From contig JAGFXN010000037.1 of assembly GCA_017861215.1 (NCBI GenBank), positions 1 through 9,438 of the forward strand: a stretch of 9,438 nucleotides of DNA. The letters are read 5' to 3'. Source of the stretch: Deltaproteobacteria bacterium (GTDB lineage: Bacteria; Desulfobacterota; Desulfuromonadia; Geobacterales; DSM-12255). The position numbers and the translations under genes are program-made. Below, piece by piece: positions 1 through 5,607 of the stretch (the stretch's first letter is position 1; the number at the start of each line of letters is the position of its first letter). The notes below the pieces were generated by a model. That model did no database searches. It was not told the origin of the DNA and was given only the letters and a program-made list of their open reading frames with translations.

Positions 1-51
1 ATCAGGGTCACTGTTTTGGTGATTCAAGGTTCTCTTGTAACGTCTTGATTT

Positions 52-75
52 CTCTGTTGCTCCGTTGCTCTGTGT
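52..75. repeat. Short degenerate 8-bp tandem repeat downstream of polA
   Basis: Three adjacent 8-mers, CTCTGTTG, CTCCGTTG and CTCTGTGT, follow each other in the untranslated stretch after the polA stop. On the minus strand they read ACACAGAG, CAACGGAG, CAACAGAG, which resembles the ACACAGAG/ACGGAG intergenic repeats seen in many bacterial genomes. The rest of bases 1-104 is AT-rich and shows no gene and no convincing terminator hairpin for polA. Confidence 0.4.
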
Positions 76-104
76 TATTACAATTACTGTTTTTGGTTAA
101 TTCC

Positions 105-2906
105 TTAGTGGGCTTCGCTCCAGTTGCTGCCGTGGCTTATATCAACCTTCAGCGGCACCCTGCACTCCACGGCAGTCGCCATTTCATGCTCAACCAGCTG
201 TTCCAGGTGCAGCAGTTCCTGCTCCGGCACCTCAAAAACCAGTTCGTCATGAACCTGCATGATCAGGCGGCTCTCCAGCCTTTCCCGCTTGAGACGGGCG
301 GCAATCCTGACCATCGCCACCTTGATGATGTCGGCGGCCGAGCCCTGAATCGGGTAGTTAATGGCATTCCTTCTGGCATAGGAACGGACGTTGAAATTGC
401 TGCTGGCAATATCAGGAATCGGCAGGCGCCGCCCCATGATGGTGGTGACATAACCGTTTGCCTCCGCCGCCAGGATACAATTGTCGAGAAAGGCCATGGC
501 GCCGGCGTGCCGCGCCTTGTAGTGATCCATAAAATCCTCCGCCACCTTGCGGGCCACCCCCAGCTGCGCCGCAAGGGAAAAGGCGCTCTGGCCGTAGATG
601 ACTCCGAAGTTGATGGTCTTGGCCTGACGGCGCATTTCAGCGGTTACCATCTCCGGAAAGAGTCCGAAAATCTCGCTTGCCGTCCTGGTATGAATATCCT
701 CGTCACGGGAGAAGGCGTCGCAGAACACCGGATCGGCCGAAAGATGCGCCAGCACCCGCAGCTCTATCTGTGAATAGTCGGCAGAAAGTATCCGCCATCC
801 CTCCTGGGCGATGAACGCATGACGGATCAGGCGCCCCTCTTCGCTGCGGATCGGGATATTCTGCAGATTGGGTTCGGAAGAGGAAAGTCTGCCGGTGTTG
901 GTAACCGCCTGATTATAGGAGGTGTGCACCCGGCCGGTAGACGGATCGACAAGCCGCGGCAGAGCATCGGTATAGGTGGATTTCAGCTTGGAGAGCCCGC
1001 GATGCTGGACAATGAGAGCCGCAATTTCATGCCCTGCCGCCGCCAGCCGCTCCAGCTCGTCGACGTTGGTTGACCAGCCGCTTTTGGTCTTGGTCTTTTT
1101 CCCGGTCGGCAGCTTCAGCCGCTCAAAGAGCATCTCCCCGAGCTGTTTCGGCGAGTTGATATTGAAAGGCTCCGGCGCCAGGGCGCAGACCAATGCCTCC
1201 AGTTCCGCCAGCCTGATGCTGAAGCGCGTTGAAAGGCTGGCGAGAAGAGGTATGTCCAGCTGTACCCCGGTCAGCTCCATCTCCGCCAGAATGGTGACCA
1301 GCGGCATCTCCAGCTCGAAAAAGAGCCGCTCCATTCCAGCTGCCGCTACCTTGGGGAGCAGCAGCCGGTGCAGCAGCCAGGTGGCGTCGGCATCCTCGCA
1401 GGAGTAGCGGCTGGCCAGAGGAATTTCCACTTCGGCAAAGCCCTTCTGTTCCTTCCCCTTGCCGGTCAGCTCGGTGTAGCCGATCATCCTGTGGTCGAGC
1501 AGTTCCACCGCCAGCGAATCAAGCCCCTGACTCTGACGGGACGGATTATTGAGATAGGCGGCGATCATCGTATCGCACCAGACCCCGGCAATGGCAATGC
1601 CGTAGCGGCGCAGCACCTGATAATCGTACTTGATATTCTGGCCGATCACCTTGCGGGACGGATCTTCAAGGAGCGGCCGCAGTGCGGCCAGCACCACATC
1701 CAGAGGCAGTTGCCCCGGCGCAAGTACCTGTGCCCGGCGCTCCTGTTGGCAGGTGGCGCGGGCGAAGGGGAGCATGCTTTCCTGATCGCCACCAGCGGCA
1801 TCTTCCCCGCAGCTTCCCTCTCCCGCAGACGGAGGGCCAGGGTTTTGCCGGGGGATGACATGCCCGACCGGAATGTAGTATGCCTCATGCTCACGGAACG
1901 CGAGCGATATGCCGACAATCTCCGCCTCCCTGACATTCAGGCTGCTGGTCTCCAGATCGATGGCAAAGGAATCTGCTGCCTCAAGAGCAACCACCAGCCG
2001 GCGCAGCTCCTCCGGGTCGGTAACGGTCAGGTAGTTGTCTGCCGTCAGGGTCGACTGACTGGTCAGTTCCTTCATCAGCGTGGTAAAGCCGTACTCCTTG
2101 AAAAGCCCGGCAAGCCTGGCGTTATCCGGCGGGCCGAGCACGAAGTCGGCAAAACTGTACGCCAGCGGCACCTGCAGATCAATGGTTGCCAGTTGCCGCG
2201 ACAGTCTGGCCTGCCCGGCAAACTCCCGCAGCTTCTCCCCCATCTTCCCTTTCACCTCGGCAGAGCGCTCCAGCAAAGCCTCCAGGGAGCCGAACTCCTG
2301 GATCAGCTTGATCGCCGTCTTCTCACCGATGCCGGGCACGCCCGGGATATTGTCGGAACTGTCGCCGGCAAGCCCGAGCACATCGATCACCCGTGCCGGC
2401 TCAACCCCGAAACGCTCCAATACCTCGGGAACGCCACTCTCCTTGTCCTTCATCGTATCGAGCAGCCGGACACCCTCGGCTACAATCTGCATCAGATCCT
2501 TGTCGCCGGTGACCACCATTACCGCCACGCCGCGTGAGCAACAGTCGCGGGCAATCGTGCCGATGATGTCATCCGCCTCAAAACCGGCCATCTCCAGCGC
2601 CGGGATATTGAACGCCCGCACCATCTCCTTGATCGGCTCGATCTGCGGACGCAGGTCATCCGGCATGGCGGCGCGGTTCGCCTTGTACTCCGGATAGATG
2701 TCATTGCGGAAAGTCAGCCGGCCGGCGTCGAAAACTACAGCCAGATGATCAGGCTTTCGGTCTTTAAGAACCTTCAAAAGCATCTGCGTGAAGCCGTACA
2801 GGGCATTGGTCGGAAAGCCGCTCGGCGACGACAGGTGCCTGATGGCGTAATAGGCACGGTAGATATAGGAGGAGCCGTCGATCAGGTATAAGGTCTTATC
2901 ATTCAT
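105..2906 (-). CDS. polA: DNA polymerase I (PolA), full length with an extra in-frame insertion in the 3'-5' exonuclease domain
   Basis: DNA polymerase I fills gaps and removes RNA primers in repair and lagging-strand synthesis in the cytoplasm. All three domains are visible (numbering from the ATG at 2906, 933 aa). The 5' nuclease has LIDGSS near residue 10, FEADD near 109, GDKDLM near 134 and a helix-hairpin-helix GDSSDNIPGVPGIGEK near 181-196. The 3'-5' exonuclease keeps its acidic residues: D317/E319 in DLETSS, D428 in NIKYD, and Y501/D505 in YSCED, so proofreading should be active. The polymerase has motif A DYSQIELR (D710), motif B RRQAKTINFGVIYG (R759, K763, F767, Y771) and motif C VHDELVFE (D887). 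It ends in NWSEAH, like E. coli NWDQAH. Residues 350-393 are an insertion absent from the E. coli layout; without them the length would be about 889. The ATG at 2906 (MNDKTLYLIDG) matches the family's start. An upstream in-frame ATG at 2924 (MIGYEL) also has a GGA-type ribosome site and cannot be excluded. Confidence 0.97.
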   Translation of the reverse strand: MNDKTLYLIDGSSYIYRAYYAIRHLSSPSGFPTNALYGFTQMLLKVLKDRKPDHLAVVFDAGRLTFRNDIYPEYKANRAAMPDDLRPQIEPIKEMVRAFNIPALEMAGFEADDIIGTIARDCCSRGVAVMVVTGDKDLMQIVAEGVRLLDTMKDKESGVPEVLERFGVEPARVIDVLGLAGDSSDNIPGVPGIGEKTAIKLIQEFGSLEALLERSAEVKGKMGEKLREFAGQARLSRQLATIDLQVPLAYSFADFVLGPPDNARLAGLFKEYGFTTLMKELTSQSTLTADNYLTVTDPEELRRLVVALEAADSFAIDLETSSLNVREAEIVGISLAFREHEAYYIPVGHVIPRQNPGPPSAGEGSCGEDAAGGDQESMLPFARATCQQERRAQVLAPGQLPLDVVLAALRPLLEDPSRKVIGQNIKYDYQVLRRYGIAIAGVWCDTMIAAYLNNPSRQSQGLDSLAVELLDHRMIGYTELTGKGKEQKGFAEVEIPLASRYSCEDADATWLLHRLLLPKVAAAGMERLFFELEMPLVTILAEMELTGVQLDIPLLASLSTRFSIRLAELEALVCALAPEPFNINSPKQLGEMLFERLKLPTGKKTKTKSGWSTNVDELERLAAAGHEIAALIVQHRGLSKLKSTYTDALPRLVDPSTGRVHTSYNQAVTNTGRLSSSEPNLQNIPIRSEEGRLIRHAFIAQEGWRILSADYSQIELRVLAHLSADPVFCDAFSRDEDIHTRTASEIFGLFPEMVTAEMRRQAKTINFGVIYGQSAFSLAAQLGVARKVAEDFMDHYKARHAGAMAFLDNCILAAEANGYVTTIMGRRLPIPDIASSNFNVRSYARRNAINYPIQGSAADIIKVAMVRIAARLKRERLESRLIMQVHDELVFEVPEQELLHLEQLVEHEMATAVECRVPLKVDISHGSNWSEAH
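1728..1859 (-). repeat. In-frame palindromic insert inside polA
   Basis: About 132 bases encode residues 350-393 of PolA, between the conserved YYIPVGH strand and the PGQLPLD segment that are nearly adjacent in ordinary family members. The insert is rich in G, P, A, E and R and reads like translated non-coding DNA. It contains nested inverted repeats at 1799-1857: CATC/GATG (1799-1802, 1854-1857), CCCCG/CGGGG (1805-1809, 1849-1853) and CCCTC/GAGGG (1816-1820, 1832-1836). A second inverted repeat, GGTGGCG/CGCCACC, lies at 1752-1758 and 1787-1793. The length is a multiple of three with no stop in the polA frame. Exact borders are estimated from recalled family sequence, not from an alignment. 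Confidence 0.6.
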
Positions 2907-2949
2907 TAGTTCGTATCCGATCATTGTGGAAATTCCGCCGCTGCATCAG

Positions 2950-2972
2950 AAAAAGCCGTAGGCAGCAGCTTT
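2950..2972 (-). promoter_or_regulatory. Possible hairpin with short T run in the polA leader
   Basis: On the minus strand AAAGCTG (2972-2966) can pair with CGGCTTT (2958-2952) around a 7-base loop, with one G-U wobble, and a run of five T follows from inside the stem. It lies about 45 bases upstream of the polA start. The stem is weak, so it could be an attenuator-like element or chance. Confidence 0.2.
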
Positions 2973-2990
2973 CATTAATTGGCCCGGTTT

Positions 2991-3003
2991 ATGCTTATAA
3001 AAT
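2991..3003 (+). promoter_or_regulatory. Candidate extended -10 promoter for the diguanylate cyclase gene
   Basis: The AT-rich sequence ATGCTTATAAAAT lies about 30 bases before the ATG at 3032 and fits an extended -10 (TG-C-TTATAA or TATAAA). No good -35 element is present at the right distance. The complementary strand also carries TATAAG (2999-2994) facing polA, so the same AT patch may serve both divergent genes. Confidence 0.35.
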
Positions 3004-3031
3004 TCTATTTTCGTTGGCCATAGGAATCTTA

Positions 3032-3931
3032 ATGAACTTGCGCACCCTAGCAATTAAGTATTTCGCCTTCCTCGACCGTCAGGGGAAACCATTCAATATT
3101 GTTGCCGGACTGTTCTGCACGGCGCTTCTAGGCTTCCTCGACTACTATTCTGATACAGTCACAAGCGTCGATTACACCCTGGTTTTTTTCTACCTGCTGC
3201 CGGTCTCTTTTGTTGCCTGGTTCGCCGGCAGAAAAGCCGGTATCGCCATTTCGCTGGCCTGTGTACTGACAAAGATGTCCATTCAATTTTCTTCAGAGGA
3301 AGCGATAGCGCTTGTTATCTGGAAAAACGGGACCTCCCTCGCCTTCTTTCTCGTAATAACCATTCTCATTGCCAAAATACGTCAGTTACTGAGACATGAA
3401 AGGTCTTTGTCCCGCACTGACCATCTTACCGGCGCCGTCAACATCAGGGCCTTCCTGGAAGCCCTGACCAATGAAATCTACCGGCAGCGCCGGTCCTATC
3501 ACCCGCTTGCCCTGGCCTATATTGACATCGACAATTTCAAGGAGATCAATGACAGCTTCAGCCATGCAGCCGGAGATGCCGTGCTGCAGAGTGTTGTTGC
3601 AACCATTGCCGCCAACCTGCGGCGCACGGACATCATAGCGCGTCTCGGCGGCGATGAGTTTGCCATTCTCCTCCATGACAGCGACGCAGCAGCCGGACTC
3701 GCCGCCATCAACAAAATCCGGGAACAGCTTCATAGCAGCATGAAGCGCCATAACAGTCCAGTCACCTTCAGCATCGGCCTGCTCTCCTGTTCCGAACCTC
3801 CCGAATCAGCAGACGAAATCCTTACCCTTGCCGACAACCTGATGTACGAAGTGAAAAAATCAGGAAAGAACGGCATCCGCCAGGCCGTCTATGCCGGGAA
3901 AACGCTTGAACCTGCCAGTCTGGCGGCTTGA
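3032..3931 (+). CDS. Membrane-bound diguanylate cyclase (GGDEF domain)
   Basis: Predicted to make cyclic di-GMP from two GTP at the inner membrane. The 299-residue protein has an N-terminal part with four hydrophobic segments (about residues 22-38, 48-65, 69-86 and 98-116) and a C-terminal GGDEF domain (about 126-286). Active-site features are complete: DHLTGAVN at 130-137, the metal and GTP-binding stretch YIDIDNFKEIND at 163-174, and intact GGDEF at 206-210. An RxxD motif (R197-D200) lies exactly five residues before GGDEF, the position of the allosteric product-inhibition site, so feedback control is likely. No PAS, GAF or EAL domain is attached; the membrane part is probably the sensor, but its signal is unknown. 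The ATG at 3032 has AGGAA six bases upstream. An in-frame TTG at 2924 would add a basic 36-residue tail, has poorer support and would collide with the start of polA. Confidence 0.93.
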   Translation: MNLRTLAIKYFAFLDRQGKPFNIVAGLFCTALLGFLDYYSDTVTSVDYTLVFFYLLPVSFVAWFAGRKAGIAISLACVLTKMSIQFSSEEAIALVIWKNGTSLAFFLVITILIAKIRQLLRHERSLSRTDHLTGAVNIRAFLEALTNEIYRQRRSYHPLALAYIDIDNFKEINDSFSHAAGDAVLQSVVATIAANLRRTDIIARLGGDEFAILLHDSDAAAGLAAINKIREQLHSSMKRHNSPVTFSIGLLSCSEPPESADEILTLADNLMYEVKKSGKNGIRQAVYAGKTLEPASLAA

Positions 3932-3946
3932 AGCATTATCAAGCGT
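3902..3946. terminator. Inverted repeat at the convergent gene ends, possible bidirectional terminator
   Basis: An 8-bp perfect inverted repeat, ACGCTTGA (3902-3909) and TCAAGCGT (3939-3946), encloses a smaller hairpin, GCCA-gtc-TGGC (3914-3924). It spans the last codons of the GGDEF gene and faces the end of the DUF503 gene. There is no T run on either side, so a terminator role is only suggested by position. Confidence 0.3.
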
Positions 3947-4016
3947 CACCTCCGGGAAAACTCCATGGCGGATTACTTGCTCTCATTTCCTGTCAATCTA
4001 TTGGCATCATCACCCG

Positions 4017-4298
4017 TCAAACCTCGGCGATATCCGCCGCGGTAATCTCCACATCGGGCCAGTCCGCGTAGACCCAGTCTTCCAGACGCTCCAGCAGATT
4101 GCGGGCCACGGTCTTGTCCGGGCTGACCGTGACAAAGCCGAGGACCGCCACGCGCGGGTTGTCCTGGCGATCGACCTCGGCAGAGGCAACGTTGAAACGG
4201 TTCCGGGCCCGCCCCTGGATGCTTTTGATGATGCCGCGCTTCTCCTTCAGGGTAAACGACGGCAGCGCCAGGTGCAGTTCAAGGCAGTAGATATGCAT
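4017..4298 (-). CDS. DUF503 family protein (YlxP-like)
   Basis: A 93-residue cytoplasmic protein matching the DUF503 pattern: an N-terminal beta strand (MHIYCLELHLALP), then SFTLKEKRGIIKSI near residues 14-27, RNRFNVASAEVDRQD near 32-46, and a C-terminal helix plus the strand PDVEITA. The conserved LKEKR, RFNV and AEVD/QD blocks make the family call firm. The biochemical role is not established. In many bacteria, family members (ylxP in Bacillus) sit in the nusA-infB-rbfA operon, suggesting a link with translation or ribosome maturation; here none of those genes is adjacent. It starts four bases after the stop of the DUF4177-like gene, so the two are probably cotranscribed and translationally coupled, with GAGG close before the ATG. 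Confidence 0.9.
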   Translation of the reverse strand: MHIYCLELHLALPSFTLKEKRGIIKSIQGRARNRFNVASAEVDRQDNPRVAVLGFVTVSPDKTVARNLLERLEDWVYADWPDVEITAADIAEV

Positions 4299-4302
4299 CG
4301 CC

Positions 4303-4476
4303 TCAGCTTTCTTCCCTGGTAAAGATCACAAACGCCATGGCCGGACGTTTGTGCGACTCGCGCATGGCAAACTGCATGCCGTCGTAGTGCCACCCCTTGG
4401 CAGTCCATTCGTTCAGCGTCTCTTCCAGCATATCTTCGGATACCGTGGAGAGTTCCACCACCTTGTATGTGAGCAT
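4303..4476 (-). CDS. Small DUF4177-like protein
   Basis: A 57-residue protein, MLTYKVVELS at the start and FVIFTREES at the end. The YKVVEL opening, the LEETLNEWTAKGWHYDGM middle and the final FVIFTRE strand resemble the small DUF4177 family, whose members share a Y-K-V-V strand and an LN-x-x-G-x-x-GW signature. The function is unknown. The ATG at 4476 has GGAG eight bases upstream. An in-frame ATG at 4524 would place a G run directly against the start with no spacing and would overlap the predicted -10 promoter element, so it is less likely. It is the first gene of a two-gene unit with the DUF503 gene. Confidence 0.75.
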   Translation of the reverse strand: MLTYKVVELSTVSEDMLEETLNEWTAKGWHYDGMQFAMRESHKRPAMAFVIFTREES

Positions 4477-4505
4477 ATCGGCAACTCCGGCGCAGATTTT
4501 GCCGC

Positions 4506-4534
4506 ATCTTATCCCAGAATGCATCCCCCTTCAA
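4506..4534 (-). promoter_or_regulatory. Candidate sigma-70 promoter for the DUF4177-DUF503 pair
   Basis: On the minus strand TTGAAG (4534-4529) and TAAGAT (4511-4506) are separated by 17 bases, each matching 4 of 6 consensus positions. Transcription would start about 22 bases before the ATG at 4476, leaving room for its ribosome site. Confidence 0.45.
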
Positions 4535-4548
4535 CTCCATTCCGCTCC

Positions 4549-4576
4549 TTGATTTTCGGGAAATCGTTGCTATTAT
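4549..4576 (+). promoter_or_regulatory. Candidate promoter for hsp20 with extended -10
   Basis: TTGATT (4549-4554), a 16-base spacer and TATTAT (4571-4576) preceded by TG-C form an extended -10 sigma-70 type promoter about 40 bases before the hsp20 start. A 5-bp inverted repeat, GATTT-tcggg-AAATC (4551-4565), sits in the spacer and could be an operator half-site pair. No CIRCE element is seen, and the sequence does not fit the heat-shock sigma-32 -10 consensus well. Confidence 0.45.
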
Positions 4577-4617
4577 TGTTCACAGCGCGGAAAACTGACT
4601 CACGAAGGAGAAAGAAA

Positions 4618-5061
4618 ATGGCGATCGTAAAATACAACCCCTTCAGAGAACTTCGTACCATGCAGGACCAGATGAACCGGATGCTGGACATGGCGTGGAA
4701 CCGCGAGTTCGGCGAAGAGTTGAAAGAGGGTGTGTGGCAGCCGCCGGTCGACATCTATGAAGATGAACATTCTGTCATTATCAAAGCGGAAGTGCCGGAT
4801 GTCGAGCAGAAGGATATTGAAGTAAAGATCGAGAACGGCACCCTTACCCTGCGGGGCGAGCGAAAACACTCCTCCGACATCCGCAAGGAGAACTACTACC
4901 GGGTCGAGCGCTATTTCGGGCAGTTCCAGAGAAGTTTTTCACTGCCGCAGACTATCGATCAGGATAAGGTGCAGGCAACCTGCGACAAGGGAATTCTGAC
5001 CATTACCCTGCCGAAGCGGGAAGAAACCAAACCGAAACCGATTTCCATAGAGGTAAAGTGA
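4618..5061 (+). CDS. Small heat-shock protein, Hsp20/alpha-crystallin family
   Basis: An ATP-independent holdase chaperone that binds unfolding proteins in the cytoplasm and passes them to DnaK/ClpB-type refolding systems. The 147-residue protein has an N-terminal arm (MAIVKYNPFRELRTMQDQMN), an alpha-crystallin domain from about residue 40 (WQPPVDIYEDE) to about 136, and the signature A-x4-GILTITLPK at 120-133 (A120, G125, I126, L127). A C-terminal I-x-I anchor is present in PISIEVK (I142, I144), the motif used for oligomer assembly. Length and layout are typical of class A bacterial sHSPs. The start is clear: AAGGAG lies seven bases before the ATG. It appears to be transcribed alone, divergent from the DUF4177-DUF503 pair. 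Confidence 0.96.
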   Translation: MAIVKYNPFRELRTMQDQMNRMLDMAWNREFGEELKEGVWQPPVDIYEDEHSVIIKAEVPDVEQKDIEVKIENGTLTLRGERKHSSDIRKENYYRVERYFGQFQRSFSLPQTIDQDKVQATCDKGILTITLPKREETKPKPISIEVK

Positions 5062-5095
5062 ACGTATGGAAAGTGCAGGCCGCTTGACGATACAG

Positions 5096-5130
5096 CCCTG
5101 CCATGGTTCCGGGTCCTGCCGGTCAGGGTT
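5096..5130 (+). terminator. Possible hairpin terminator after hsp20
   Basis: CCCTG (5096-5100) pairs with CAGGG (5124-5128), with an inner CCGG/CCGG pair (5109-5112, 5119-5122). Only a short TTTCACTT follows, so a rho-independent terminator is plausible but weak. Confidence 0.3.
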
Positions 5131-5134
5131 TCAC

Positions 5135-5163
5135 TTGACGCAGCAAACTTGTCAATGTAGGCT
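5135..5163 (+). promoter_or_regulatory. Candidate promoter for the lipoprotein gene
   Basis: TTGACG (5135-5140) matches the -35 consensus at five of six positions and is followed after 17 bases by TAGGCT (5158-5163), a poor -10. Transcription would begin near 5170, upstream of the preferred ATG at 5206. Confidence 0.35.
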
Positions 5164-5205
5164 ACCCGCACCATGGTTTTGAACAACATTGCGAGAAAGA
5201 CCGTT

Positions 5206-5607
5206 ATGAATATTGCCAGAGCAATCCTGATCCTTGCCGCGTCACTGATCATCACTGCCTGCGGCAGCGTTGATAATTTCGAGTGGTTCCCGTCAGCGTC
5301 GGATACTACCGCGCCTACCGTCTCAGCTTCGATTGCCGGCAATGCAGTTTTCACCAACCACACCACCCATGTAGCCACTCTACCTGCAAACGTTATCTTC
5401 ACTGCAAGCGAAGCGACAACCGTCTACTACACCACCAATGGCAGCACTCCGGACACGTCATCGCTTTTCGTAAATATATCGTCATCCAGCGGCGTTACTG
5501 GCCCACAAATTTCAGTTACCAACACTATCCTGAAGTTCTTCGGCATAGACCACTCTGACAACAAGAATCAATCAGCCGTTCAAACCGGCACCATCAAGTC
5601 ACCCTGA
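5206..5607 (+). CDS. Small secreted lipoprotein with a chitobiase/beta-hexosaminidase C-terminal-like domain
   Basis: A 133-residue protein with a lipoprotein signal: MNIARAILILAASL, then the lipobox I-T-A-C with the cysteine at residue 19, followed by G-S-V-D-N. It should be lipidated and anchored to the outside of the inner membrane or to the outer membrane. The mature part (about residues 45-133) looks like one immunoglobulin-like domain of the CHB_HEX_C_1/Fn3-associated type: VIFTASEATTVYYTTNGS, then STPD, ISVTNTILKFFGID and a final QSAVQTGTI strand, matching the usual YTTDGS.P and LK..A.D patterns. Such domains usually accompany larger surface or carbohydrate-related proteins; here it stands alone with no enzyme part, so no activity is claimed. 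An upstream in-frame ATG at 5173 would add 11 residues (MVLNNIARKTV). The later start gives a more standard signal peptide, although its ribosome site (GAGAAAG) is weak. The last 9 bases overlap the end of the opposite-strand fusion gene. Confidence 0.78.
   Translation: MNIARAILILAASLIITACGSVDNFEWFPSASDTTAPTVSASIAGNAVFTNHTTHVATLPANVIFTASEATTVYYTTNGSTPDTSSLFVNISSSSGVTGPQISVTNTILKFFGIDHSDNKNQSAVQTGTIKSP

Noticed and set aside
45..773. 242-codon plus-strand open frame at the window start
   Set aside because: It overlaps the conserved C-terminal polymerase motifs of polA in antisense and has no coding signature of its own beyond a chance hydrophobic start.
1368..2537. 389-codon open frame on the plus strand opposite polA
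   Set aside because: It lies wholly inside polA, whose catalytic motifs are intact. The translation has no recognisable domain and is a by-product of GC-rich codon bias.
105..2906. polA as a broken or frameshifted gene because of the insert
   Set aside because: The reading frame is continuous and all nuclease, proofreading and polymerase motifs remain in order, so it is most likely functional.
2924..3031. N-terminal extension of the GGDEF protein from a TTG codon
   Set aside because: The extension is basic and unlike the family, and it would overlap the predicted promoter and the polA start. The ATG at 3032 has a good ribosome site.
4351..4617. N-terminal extension of the Hsp20 frame
   Set aside because: The Hsp20 family start matches the ATG at 4618 with AAGGAG before it; the upstream part is antisense to the DUF4177-like gene.
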